Assembly: GCF_017948245.1 (NCBI RefSeq)
Contig: NZ_CP072865.1
Location: 2,505,501 to 2,569,500, forward strand
Source of the DNA: Rhizobium sp. NLR16a
GTDB lineage: Bacteria > Pseudomonadota > Alphaproteobacteria > Rhizobiales > Rhizobiaceae
Length of the DNA: 64,000 bases
Direction of reading: 5' to 3'
Part shown: in pieces, positions 36,974 to 44,773 of the stretch
Numbering within the stretch: the stretch's first letter is position 1
How the letters are laid out: the number at the start of each line of letters is the position of its first letter
Notes under the pieces: model-generated
What the model saw: the letters and a program-made list of their open reading frames with translations, nothing else
What the model was told of the DNA's origin: nothing
Database searches by the model: none
Translations under genes and position numbers: made by a program

Positions 36974-37738
36974 TTAGAAAAAGCTGAGCTGGCCGTGATC
37001 CGGCCCTTGTTTCGCATGCGCCTCGAGCGGTGTTTCGACGACGATCAACTCCTGCAGGTCCGGCCCCATATTGGCAACCTTGTCGACCTTGTCGGAAACC
37101 GGGATGGCCTCGAAAAAATCGGCCTGAGCAGGCTGCATCAGGTCGACCACCTCGCGCGGTTCCTGCGTCTTGCAATCGAGCCAGCGCGAGAAGTCCTCCG
37201 GTTTTATGACGACAGGCATGCGATCGTGGATCGCGGAGATGCCCGCATTGGCTGACGTCGTGAGGATCGCACCAGTATCGACCTCCGAACCGTCGGCCGA
37301 AGACCATGTCTCCATCAGTCCCGCGAAGGCGATGACCCCGCCCCGGCGCGGCCTGATCCAATAGGCCTGCGGCTTGCGGCCGCTCTCCTTTGACGGGCGC
37401 TGCCATTCGTAAAAACCTGAGGCCGGAATAAGCACGCGTCGATGACGCATCGCCGCCCGAAAGGAGGCCTTGCCGATCGCGGTCTCGGCGCGCGCGTTGA
37501 TCAGCAGCGGGAAATCCTTCGGGTCCTTGACCCAGCCCGGCGTGAAGCCCCAGCGCACGAGTACGGCGCGCCGGTCGGGCAGGTTGCTGGCCCGCTCCCT
37601 GCCCTCGCCTGCGATGACGACGAGGATCGGCTGCGTCGGGGCGATGTTGTAGCGCGCCGGAAAATCGTCGAGATCGAGACCGGAGAAGAAGTTGCGCAGG
37701 TCGGCGCTGGAACTTGTCAGGGCGAAACGTCCACACAT
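36974..37738 (-). CDS. SOS response-associated peptidase (SRAP/HMCES-YedK family)
   Basis: 254 residues. All active-site positions are present: Cys2 (MCGRFALT), Asn81 in LLINARAETA, Glu111 in PASGFYEWQ and His171 in IHDRMPVVI. In this family the N-terminal Cys2 forms a thiazolidine cross-link with abasic sites in single-stranded DNA, protecting forks. Initiator Met removal is required. No SOS box was identified. It lies on the same strand as ynfA, 65 bp apart. Confidence 0.93.
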   Translation of the reverse strand: MCGRFALTSSSADLRNFFSGLDLDDFPARYNIAPTQPILVVIAGEGRERASNLPDRRAVLVRWGFTPGWVKDPKDFPLLINARAETAIGKASFRAAMRHRRVLIPASGFYEWQRPSKESGRKPQAYWIRPRRGGVIAFAGLMETWSSADGSEVDTGAILTTSANAGISAIHDRMPVVIKPEDFSRWLDCKTQEPREVVDLMQPAQADFFEAIPVSDKVDKVANMGPDLQELIVVETPLEAHAKQGPDHGQLSFF

Positions 37739-37803
37739 CGGCCCGTCTTTGCATCCGGCCCGAGTCCGGTCAAGGCGTACTGCATGCTTTTGCGTGACGT
37801 GTT

Positions 37804-38124
37804 TCAGGCTCGCGGCGCAAAGAGGATGACGCTCGCTCCGGCGAGGCAGATCAGTCCGCCGCCGATATCATAACGATCGGGCACGCGGCCTTCGATCAGC
37901 CACAGCCAGAAGAGCGAGGCGAGAACATAGATGCCGCCATAGGCTGCGAAGGTTCGACCGGCGGCATCGCTCGGCACCAACGTCAGAAGCCAGGCGAAAA
38001 ACGCGAGCGAGATCATGCCCGGCGCCAGCCACCAGATGGGCTTTTCAAGCTTCAGCCACGCCCAGAAGGCGAAACAGCCGGCGATCTCGAAAACGGCGGC
38101 AAAGGCGTAAATGAGATAGGTCAC
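37804..38124 (-). CDS. YnfA/UPF0060 family membrane protein
   Basis: 106 residues, four membrane spans ([77 protein letters not shown]). [14 protein letters not shown] and [12 protein letters not shown] are typical of UPF0060. Related to small multidrug-resistance proteins; function unsettled. Upstream of SRAP on the same strand. Confidence 0.9.
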   Translation of the reverse strand: MTYLIYAFAAVFEIAGCFAFWAWLKLEKPIWWLAPGMISLAFFAWLLTLVPSDAAGRTFAAYGGIYVLASLFWLWLIEGRVPDRYDIGGGLICLAGASVILFAPRA

Positions 38125-38306
38125 GCAAAGCCCTTTCGAATATTTTGACTTCTTGTTGCACAGATATCGTTATCTCAGGAACCGCTGCGGAGATTTTTGG
38201 GGGTTGTCTCGGGCGCTATCCCACACGAAAATCGGGCAGGGCCCGCAGCCGCGACCCGCAATCATCAGCCCGTCAGATCGAACAGGCCGTCACAGCAAGA
38301 GCAGCC

Positions 38307-38723
38307 ATGACCTCCACCGCCAAAGCCGCCTCCTCCGCCATTCTCGAACGCGACGGGCGATTCCTTCTGGTGTTGCGACGCAACCCGCCCTCTGCCGACA
38401 TGTATGCCTTTCCCGGCGGGCGCGCCGAGCCGGGCGAAACGCCGGAGCAGACGGCGCTGCGGGAGTTCCGCGAGGAAACCGGCATCTCGGCGCATAATCC
38501 GCGGCTGTTTTCAACTTATGACCTCAAGACGCATGGGCCGGATGGCAGCATTAGGAGTCATTTCTTCCTGTCAGTCTTTTGCGTCGACTCCGACCGGGAA
38601 ATGGTGGCGGAAGCCGCCGACGATGCGGCGGCGCTTGGCTGGTATACCGTGGAGGAGATCCGGCGGCTGCCTGTGCCGCAAAGCGTGCTCGAATGCGCGG
38701 AACGGCTGGCGGGCGGTGAATAG
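38307..38723 (+). CDS. NUDIX hydrolase
   Basis: 138 residues from ATG 38307. The Nudix box spans residues 38-60: GGRAEPGETPEQTALREFRE followed by ETGI, with all consensus Glu/Arg/Gly positions. The family hydrolyses nucleoside diphosphates linked to another moiety; the substrate is unknown. A longer in-frame start at 38145 gives a non-conserved extension. The next gene starts 58 bp later on the same strand. Confidence 0.88.
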   Translation: MTSTAKAASSAILERDGRFLLVLRRNPPSADMYAFPGGRAEPGETPEQTALREFREETGISAHNPRLFSTYDLKTHGPDGSIRSHFFLSVFCVDSDREMVAEAADDAAALGWYTVEEIRRLPVPQSVLECAERLAGGE

Positions 38724-38781
38724 AAGTGGAAACTTTCAAGGGCGCCTTGTTGCCGTCACGCTCAACGTATCAACTGGAAGC

Positions 38782-39198
38782 ATGATTCCCGTTCGACGCG
38801 TTGTCCTGTCTCTGCTCGTGCTTGCCGGCCCTGCCATGGCGCAGGGCAAGAATACGGCGCCTGCGCAGGAGGAGATTGCGCCGCCGGTCGCGACCGTGCC
38901 CTATGACGACAAGCTGGCGCGGCTCGCCGAAGTGCTGGGTTCGGTGCATTATCTGAGAACGCTTTGCAAGGCGCCGGGCGGGGATGAGTGGCGGGAAGGC
39001 ATGAAGCAACTGCTCGATTCGGAGACAGGCAACGAACCGCAGCGCAAGGAAAGGCTCACCGCCGCCTTCAATCGCGGCTACCGAACCTTCGCGTCCGTCT
39101 ACACGGATTGCACCCCGGCGGCCATCGTGGCAGAAGAGCGCTACCGTAACGAAGGTGCAACACTCGCCACAGAAATTACCTCGCGCTTTGGAAATTGA
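38782..39198 (+). CDS. TIGR02301 family secreted protein
   Basis: 138 residues from ATG 38782. A clear signal peptide (MIPVRRVVLSLLVLAGPAMAQ, cleavage likely after AMA) is followed by a small domain with LARLAEVLGSVHYLRTLC and FNRGYRTFASVYTDCTPAAI; its two Cys may form a periplasmic disulfide. The family is of unknown function and restricted, as far as I know, to alphaproteobacteria. Confidence 0.8.
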   Translation: MIPVRRVVLSLLVLAGPAMAQGKNTAPAQEEIAPPVATVPYDDKLARLAEVLGSVHYLRTLCKAPGGDEWREGMKQLLDSETGNEPQRKERLTAAFNRGYRTFASVYTDCTPAAIVAEERYRNEGATLATEITSRFGN

Positions 39199-39301
39199 CG
39201 TTTAATTAACCTGTTTTCGCATGCGGACGTGTCGTTTTGGGAAAAGGCTGTTAGTGTTATTAACGGTGCAGTAAGACATGAGAAGTTCTGAGGAAAAGAC
39301 A

Positions 39302-39559
39302 ATGGAAGCAAGCCTCAACGACATCGACGACATGATCGTCCACGAAAAGATGCAGGCGGCTCTGGAGTACCAGAACGAGGCTTGGGCCGACGGCATGGCC
39401 GACGGGATCGAACCGGAGATCATTGCTGATGCCGCCATCGCGCATGCCCTGCGCGAAACCATTCGATTGCACGGGGAAAACAGCGCCGAAGCTCTGCTCG
39501 ATTCGCTGCGCGACCGTATGCTTGCCGGCGAATTTTCCGCCAACCGCACCCTGCAATAA
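39302..39559 (+). CDS. Hypothetical protein, 85 residues
   Basis: From ATG 39302, preceded by GAGGAAAAG; an in-frame ATG at 39278 would add eight residues but lacks a ribosome binding site. The product is acidic and helical (DDMIVHEKMQAALEYQNEAW; AIAHALRETIRLHGENSAEALL), with no signal peptide. No family recognised. It ends 18 bp before the next gene on the same strand. Confidence 0.7.
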   Translation: MEASLNDIDDMIVHEKMQAALEYQNEAWADGMADGIEPEIIADAAIAHALRETIRLHGENSAEALLDSLRDRMLAGEFSANRTLQ

Positions 39560-39577
39560 TTACTATCAGAGAGTTCG

Positions 39578-40333
39578 ATGCGCATCGGTAAAGAGAAAGT
39601 TTCGCGAATTCGGCTCGCGCCGGTGCTGCTTGCGCTGAGCTTTGCCGCCGGCACCGTCCTCCTTGCGCCCTCGGCCTACGCGCTTTCCGAACTCCACAAG
39701 ATCCCCGGCCAGGCCCCCAGCGACGCGCCGCCCGCACAGGGAAGTGCTGAGGGGCAGAACCAGACCCAGGGCACAACTCCCAGCGTTCCCATGGCGGAGC
39801 CGCTGGTCAACAGCCAGAACAATCAGGGCGTTGACAAGACGCCGGGTGCCCAGGACGCATCCAAGCCGGTCGAGGTGATTTACGACATCAATAAGGCGCC
39901 CGAGCCGGTTCGAAAAATGCGGCAACAGATCGTCGAGGCCGCCGCCTCCGGCGACCTCGAACGGCTGCGGCCGCTGATGGGCACTGGCAAAGACCAGACG
40001 CAGGTGACGGTGGGCGAAGCGAGCGACGACCCGATCGGCACGCTGAAAGATCTCTCCGGCGATCCCGACGGAGACGAAATTCTCGCCATCATGCTCGACA
40101 TCGTCTCGACCGGTTTCGTTCATGTCGGCCAGGGCACAGCCGACGACATGTATGTCTGGCCCTATTTTGCAGAGAAGGATCTGAAGTCGCTGACCCCGCC
40201 GGAGCGAGTCGAGCTGCTGCGCATCGTCACCGCCGGCGATCTTTCCGACATGCAGGAGTTCGGCGGATATAATTTCTACCGCCTCGGCATTACGCCCGAC
40301 GGCAAGTGGAAATTCTTCACGGCGGGCGACTGA
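39578..40333 (+). CDS. Hypothetical exported protein
   Basis: 251 residues. The N terminus is a signal peptide (RIRLAPVLLALSFAAGTVLLAPSAYA). A Gln/Pro/Ser-rich linker (about 45-95) leads into a folded domain with PVRKMRQQIVEAAASGDLERLRPLM and a C-terminal YNFYRLGITPDGKWKFFTAGD. No recognised catalytic motif; probably a periplasmic protein conserved in rhizobia. A long signal-like start and normal codon usage support it. Confidence 0.75.
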   Translation: MRIGKEKVSRIRLAPVLLALSFAAGTVLLAPSAYALSELHKIPGQAPSDAPPAQGSAEGQNQTQGTTPSVPMAEPLVNSQNNQGVDKTPGAQDASKPVEVIYDINKAPEPVRKMRQQIVEAAASGDLERLRPLMGTGKDQTQVTVGEASDDPIGTLKDLSGDPDGDEILAIMLDIVSTGFVHVGQGTADDMYVWPYFAEKDLKSLTPPERVELLRIVTAGDLSDMQEFGGYNFYRLGITPDGKWKFFTAGD

Positions 40334-40419
40334 CGCCGCCCCGCGGCATGTCGCATGACCTTGCGATCCGCTTTACGAAGTCATACCTCTGAGCGACGAC
40401 CAACGCGACAGGTTCCGCC

Positions 40420-41265
40420 ATGCCAGCCGTATTCCTGAAAGACCGCTCACTGCTCTCCGTCGGCGGCGCGGACGCCCAGTCCTTCCTACAGAACCTGATC
40501 ACCACCGATGTCATTTCCCTGGGCGCGGACGAGGCGCGGCCCGGAGCACTGCTGACACCGCAGGGCAAGATCCTGTTCGACTTCATGGTCTGGCAGGACG
40601 GCGTCGGCTATCTGATCGAGACGGATGCCGGCCAGTGCGAAGCGCTGGCGAAGCGGCTGACGATGTACAAGCTGCGGGCCGCCATTACGCTTACGACCGT
40701 CGCTGAGAATGGCATTACCGTTTGCTGGGGCGAGGATGCCGATAGCATCGGCGGTGCTCGAGACAGCCGCTTCGCCAAGGCGGGTGTCCCGCTGCGCCGC
40801 CGGGCAGGAAGGCATGGCGATGATGCGCCGTCACTCTACCACGCGCTGCGCATCCGCCATGGTATCGTCACCTCAGGATCGGACTTCGCCTTACAGGATG
40901 CCTTCCCGCATGACGTGCTGATGGATCTGAATGACGGCCTCTCCTTCAAGAAAGGCTGCTATGTCGGCCAGGAGGTTGTCTCGCGCATGCAGCACCGCGG
41001 CACCGCGCGCCGTCGCGTTGTCACCGTGTCCGCCGCAACGACCTTGCCTCAAATGGGCACGCAGATCACGGCCGCCGGCAAGCCGGTGGGGACACTCGGT
41101 TCGGTCGAGGGCGGCAGCGGGCTTGCGATCGTGCGAATCGACCGCGCCGGTGCCGCGATGGCGGAAGGCACGCCGCTGCTGGCCGGCCAAACGCCGGTTT
41201 CCCTCGCCCTGCCGCCATGGTCCGGGCTTGTCTTCCCCACCAGCGTCGACGAGGCCAGCGCGTGA
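40420..41265 (+). CDS. ygfZ: Folate-binding protein YgfZ (Fe-S cluster repair/assembly)
   Basis: 281 residues. The diagnostic KGCYVGQE motif is at about residues 178-185, and the N-terminal GcvT-like part has LLTPQGKILFDFMVW. YgfZ/IBA57 proteins bind tetrahydrofolate and help maintain certain Fe-S enzymes, including MiaB-type tRNA modification enzymes. Its stop overlaps the next gene's GTG start (GTGA, 41262-41265), the first of two such couplings in a row. Confidence 0.93.
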   Translation: MPAVFLKDRSLLSVGGADAQSFLQNLITTDVISLGADEARPGALLTPQGKILFDFMVWQDGVGYLIETDAGQCEALAKRLTMYKLRAAITLTTVAENGITVCWGEDADSIGGARDSRFAKAGVPLRRRAGRHGDDAPSLYHALRIRHGIVTSGSDFALQDAFPHDVLMDLNDGLSFKKGCYVGQEVVSRMQHRGTARRRVVTVSAATTLPQMGTQITAAGKPVGTLGSVEGGSGLAIVRIDRAGAAMAEGTPLLAGQTPVSLALPPWSGLVFPTSVDEASA

Positions 41266-41867
41266 CGGCCAAAGCTCCGCGTGCCTGGCAACGCATGCTG
41301 TCCGGGCGCAGGCTCGATCTGCTCGACCCCTCGCCGCTCGATGTCGAACTCATCGATATCGCCCATGGGCTCGCCCGTGTGGCACGCTGGAACGGCCAGA
41401 CATCAGGCGATCATGCCTTTTCGGTGGCGCAGCACAGCCTCGTCGTCGAAGATATTTTCCGCCGCTTCAACAATGCGCGGCCGGAGGACTGTCTGATGGC
41501 GCTGCTCCACGACGCGCCCGAATATGTGATCGGCGACATGATCTCGCCGTTCAAATCCGTTGTCGGCGGCGGCTACAAGGCGGTGGAAATGCGGCTGGAG
41601 GCCGCCGTGCATCTGCGCTTCGGCCTGCCGCCGCATCCGTCGGGCGATCTCAAGGACCGGATCAAGAAGGCCGACACGATCGCCGCCTATTTCGAGGCAA
41701 CAGTCCTTGCCGGTTTCACGCCCGCCGAGGCGCAGAAATTCTTCGGCCAGCCGCGCGGCATCAGCAAGGAGATGCTGATGATCGAACCTTTGCCGGCGCT
41801 GGAAGCACAGCGGTTGTTCTGCGAGCGCTTTGCGGCGATCGAGGCCGAGCGGGGGATGGTATCGTGA
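41262..41867 (+). CDS. HD-domain hydrolase (YfbR-like)
   Basis: 201 residues from GTG 41262, which overlaps the ygfZ stop by 4 bp. HD-domain metal ligands lie in GDHAFSVAQHSLVVEDIF and LMALLHDAPEYVIGDMISP. The relatives are 5'-deoxynucleotidases and other nucleotide phosphohydrolases; the exact substrate is not known. It is in turn coupled by GTGA to the phosphatase-like gene. Confidence 0.85.
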   Translation: MTAKAPRAWQRMLSGRRLDLLDPSPLDVELIDIAHGLARVARWNGQTSGDHAFSVAQHSLVVEDIFRRFNNARPEDCLMALLHDAPEYVIGDMISPFKSVVGGGYKAVEMRLEAAVHLRFGLPPHPSGDLKDRIKKADTIAAYFEATVLAGFTPAEAQKFFGQPRGISKEMLMIEPLPALEAQRLFCERFAAIEAERGMVS

Positions 41868-42394
41868 GCTTCATCGTCGTCTCGCCGCTCTCGCGTATCG
41901 CCGAAATGGCGGTGCGCCACAAGGCGGGCGACATGATCAGCCTGATCGCCAAAGAACAGACCTTTCACCGGCCGGGTGTGATCGCCCCCGACCGCCATCT
42001 GACGCTTTCGATGAACGACATCGCGTTCAAGGGCACCGGCGGTCTCGTGGCGCCGGACGAAACGCATGTGCAAGCGATCATCGAGTTTGCCGCATCATGG
42101 CGGCAGGAGACCCCGCTGCTCATCCATTGCTGGATGGGCGTGTCGCGATCGCCGGCCGCGGCACTCATCGCAGCGTTGTCGATCGCGCCGGATCAGGACG
42201 AGGAAGGACTTGCCTGTCGGTTGCGCGCCGCCTCGCCTTTCGCGACGCCGAACGCCCGGCTGATCGAGATCGGCGACACATTGCTTGACCGCGGCGGCCG
42301 GCTGGTGGCGGCCGTAAAGGCGATCGGCCGCGGTGCCGACGCCGATGGCAACGCACCCTTCCTGCTTACGATCCGCGACGACGCCTGCAGTTGA
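41864..42394 (+). CDS. Tyrosine phosphatase-like protein (CX5R)
   Basis: 176 residues from GTG 41864, overlapping the HD gene stop by 4 bp. The phosphatase loop is LIHCWMGVSRSPAAA with Cys89 and Arg95 in the CX5R signature, and a possible general acid is in MNDIAF. The fold is like dual-specificity or PTP-like enzymes. Third member of a ygfZ-HD-phosphatase operon with two tight overlaps. The substrate (protein, lipid or nucleotide phosphate) is unknown. Confidence 0.82.
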   Translation: MSFIVVSPLSRIAEMAVRHKAGDMISLIAKEQTFHRPGVIAPDRHLTLSMNDIAFKGTGGLVAPDETHVQAIIEFAASWRQETPLLIHCWMGVSRSPAAALIAALSIAPDQDEEGLACRLRAASPFATPNARLIEIGDTLLDRGGRLVAAVKAIGRGADADGNAPFLLTIRDDACS

Positions 42395-42453
42395 CGCTGC
42401 TGCCGTCCGCTCCATCTTGGCCTCGACCCATGCACAATTCTCAAGGCCTGATC

Positions 42454-43335
42454 ATGGAACAACAAGCAGCCGACGTCCTCCTCGCCACCCGCACGGCACT
42501 CAGCCAGGCAAGCGCACTTGCAGTCCAATATTCCTTCTCGATCCTCGGGGCGTTGATCCTGCTCGTCATCGGCTGGACGCTGGCCGGCTTTGTCAGCCGC
42601 TGGGCCTATGAGGGCCTGTCGCGCATCCATGGCATCGACGAGACCCTGGCGCGCTTCTTCACCAACGTGGTGCGCTATGCGCTGTTGATCCTGGTGTTCA
42701 TCACCGTTCTCGGCCAATTCGGCGTCCAGACCGCCTCGATCATCGCCGCCCTCGGTGCAGCCGGCCTGGCGATCGGGCTGGCGCTGCAAGGGACACTGCA
42801 GAATATCGCGGCTGGCATCATGCTCCTGATTCTCAGGCCGTTCCGCGTCGGCGAATATATCGAAACCAGCAGCGTGGCCGGCACGGTGCGCGAGATCGGA
42901 TTGTTCGCCACGGAACTCAGAACCGGCGACGGGCTCTATCGGCTGGCGCCAAATTCGACGCTATGGAACACGCCGATCACCAACTTCAGTCGTGAACCTA
43001 CGCGGCAAAACGACCTGAAAATCAGCATTTCTCGTGAGGATGACCTCGATCTGGCGATGGAGACGTTGATGGGCATTGCCAAAGGTAACCCAAGAGTGCT
43101 GGCGTCACCGGCACCCCACGTTTTCATCGACAGCCTTGGTGAAAGCACGATATCGCTAACGCTGCGCTACTGGGCAAAGACCGGTGACTGGTGGCAGGTC
43201 AGCCGCGACATGGTGAAGCGGGTAAAACTTGCCTTCGATGAAAAGGGCGATCCGACCGCTGTGCGGGACGGTGGAAGTTCCGCGCTAGGAAAAAGGTCCA
43301 ACGGCACGGCGACGGAAAAGCCGACACGGCAGTGA
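42454..43335 (+). CDS. MscS family mechanosensitive channel
   Basis: 293 residues from ATG 42454, with AAGG seven bases upstream; an ATG at 42430 is an alternative. Three membrane helices, the third being the Gly/Ala-rich pore helix (IIAALGAAGLAIGLALQGTLQNIAAGIMLLILRPFRVGEYI), then the beta domain (GTVREIGLFATELRTGDG, APNSTLWNTPITNFS). It releases solutes on hypo-osmotic shock. About 275 residues is usual for the small MscS type. Confidence 0.93.
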   Translation: MEQQAADVLLATRTALSQASALAVQYSFSILGALILLVIGWTLAGFVSRWAYEGLSRIHGIDETLARFFTNVVRYALLILVFITVLGQFGVQTASIIAALGAAGLAIGLALQGTLQNIAAGIMLLILRPFRVGEYIETSSVAGTVREIGLFATELRTGDGLYRLAPNSTLWNTPITNFSREPTRQNDLKISISREDDLDLAMETLMGIAKGNPRVLASPAPHVFIDSLGESTISLTLRYWAKTGDWWQVSRDMVKRVKLAFDEKGDPTAVRDGGSSALGKRSNGTATEKPTRQ

Positions 43336-43364
43336 AACGCTGCAGCGCAGGGGCGCTCGTCGGC

Positions 43365-43880
43365 CTATTCGACCACGCCGCAGGCTAGTCTTTCCCCGGC
43401 GTCACCGGAAGGCTGGCTGCGATAATCGTCGGAATTGGCGTGCACCATCAATGCGCGGCCGCGAATGCCATCTTTCTTGCCATCGAGCGTGACCATGCCG
43501 TCGAAGATCTGCGCTCTGAGCACCCCGTCCTGTCCGACATATTGATTGGGCATGTCGCCGGCATGCGGCCCTTTGGCGGCAAGGAGGCCATGTTCGGCCG
43601 AGTCCGGGTTGAAATGACCACCTGCCGATTCGTAATGGCTCGCCGCGTCGCAGCGGCCGGTTTCATGAACATGAAAGGCCACCCATTTGTTCGCCGGCAG
43701 CCCCGATATCTCCACTTCGATCAGGACGCCGCCATTGGCGGCGGCCGTCAACTGGGCGCGGCCATTTTCCTTGCCGTCCTTGCCGACGAAGTTGGCGACC
43801 GCCGTCTGCTTGTCCTGAGCGCTTGCCGGCAATGCAGCCGCCAGCAGGCTCAGGGCGGCGATGAAGCGCATGGCTTTCAT
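43365..43880 (-). CDS. sodC: Periplasmic Cu/Zn superoxide dismutase
   Basis: 171 residues from ATG 43880. Signal peptide (MKAMRFIAALSLLAAALPASAQ). Metal ligands are all present: His70 and His72 (AFHVHETG), His89, His97, His106, Asp109 and His147; Cys77 and Cys167 would form the conserved disulfide. It converts superoxide to peroxide and oxygen outside the cytoplasm. The upstream EF-hand gene is terminated before it, so it has its own promoter. Confidence 0.95.
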   Translation of the reverse strand: MKAMRFIAALSLLAAALPASAQDKQTAVANFVGKDGKENGRAQLTAAANGGVLIEVEISGLPANKWVAFHVHETGRCDAASHYESAGGHFNPDSAEHGLLAAKGPHAGDMPNQYVGQDGVLRAQIFDGMVTLDGKKDGIRGRALMVHANSDDYRSQPSGDAGERLACGVVE

Positions 43881-43950
43881 GGAGATCTCCTTCCCTCCGG
43901 TTGTTCTTCTGAACGTATCAACCCGAAAGGTGTTCCTCTGCGGAGCATCC

Positions 43951-43981
43951 AAAGAGAAAAGCCGGCCAACGGGCCGGCTTT
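43951..43981 (-). terminator. Rho-independent terminator of the EF-hand gene
   Basis: On the minus strand: AAAGCCGGCC, loop CGTT, GGCCGGCTTT followed by TCTCTTT. A 10-bp perfect stem. Confidence 0.85.
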
Positions 43982-44004
43982 AGATCACGTGCGCTGTGAC
44001 AGTG

Positions 44005-44358
44005 TCAGGCAACGGCGTCGAAATCGAACTGGCCGTAGGTCTTGCGGTAGAGATCGTCGGATTGACTGCCGGTTTCCGACGCGGTCTGCTGCAGCGGATA
44101 GGGGACGGCGATGCTGCTTGTCGTGCCGCTATCGTGGGTATCCATCATCAGCGCGATCAGGCTGCCGGAAAATTTGGGCTGAGTCTCGCTGCCCATGTCT
44201 TCCTCCAGGAGTTCCTTGATGATGCCGGGCTTCTCATCGGCGGCACGCTCGCCGCGGCTCAACACGCCGTCGCCGTTTAGATCAAGCCGCGAAAGCGTCG
44301 CGAGATACGCATATGAAGTGTCTGAAACGGATGTGGTGCGGGTCACACAAACCTCCAT
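44005..44358 (-). CDS. EF-hand domain protein
   Basis: 117 residues. One canonical calcium loop at residues 26-37 (DLNGDGVLSRGE: Asp26, Asn28, Asp30, Glu37). The rest is polar and unrecognised (SGSLIALMMDTH; QSDDLYRKTYGQFDFDAVA), with no signal peptide. One loop alone usually needs a partner or dimer for strong calcium binding. GGAGG lies just before the ATG. A CtrA-type box lies about 100 bp upstream, which may place it under cell-cycle control. Confidence 0.75.
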   Translation of the reverse strand: MEVCVTRTTSVSDTSYAYLATLSRLDLNGDGVLSRGERAADEKPGIIKELLEEDMGSETQPKFSGSLIALMMDTHDSGTTSSIAVPYPLQQTASETGSQSDDLYRKTYGQFDFDAVA

Positions 44359-44695
44359 TCACCGCCTTTTGCCGGTGGCGTTTCTACGCAATACGGGGTG
44401 GGAAATAACTGTTGACTCGGTGGTTAAACTGATTTGCGCAGTGCGTCAATAAGCTGTTAACTTCTCGTTAACAATGGTTGACGGAAATTAACGGAGTGCA
44501 CTCAGACCCGCGCTCCGCCGGCAGCCCTCCCGGTTTTTCGGCGATTTTCAGCATCGAAACAAGCGTCTGACGGCGTGCACCAGTGCTGCACTGCAACCGA
44601 ATATTAATCCAGCCGTTCCAAGGTAATCATCCGGCGTCACCCATTATACGTATTCATAAGAACTGATTTCGATGTTTCTCTCAGGAAGGTTTTTC
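44359..44695. other. Intergenic region between the EF-hand and GGDEF-EAL genes
   Basis: 337 bp, AT-richer than its surroundings. It contains a CtrA-type box at 44457-44472 and several further TTAAC-like half sites between 44420 and 44495. No RNA gene or repeat was recognised. Divergent promoters must lie here. Confidence 0.5.
44457..44472. promoter_or_regulatory. CtrA-type binding box
   Basis: TTAA, seven bases, TTAAC, an exact match to the alphaproteobacterial CtrA consensus TTAA-N7-TTAAC. It lies about 100 bp before the EF-hand gene and 240 bp before the 25-codon leader of the GGDEF-EAL gene. Confidence 0.6.
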
Positions 44696-44773
44696 ATGTC
44701 CGAAATTTTGAGGCACGTTCATCAGACGCGGGCGGCTCTTGCCGTTGCCGTTCTCCAAGACGCTTCCACATGA
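44696..44773 (+). CDS. 25-residue leader peptide coupled to the GGDEF-EAL gene
   Basis: ATG 44696 is preceded by AGGAAGG at ideal spacing; the peptide MSEILRHVHQTR... ends at TGA 44771-44773, which overlaps the next ATG (ATGA). The GGDEF-EAL start has no ribosome binding site of its own, so its translation probably depends on ribosomes finishing this leader. No family recognised. Confidence 0.5.
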   Translation: MSEILRHVHQTRAALAVAVLQDAST

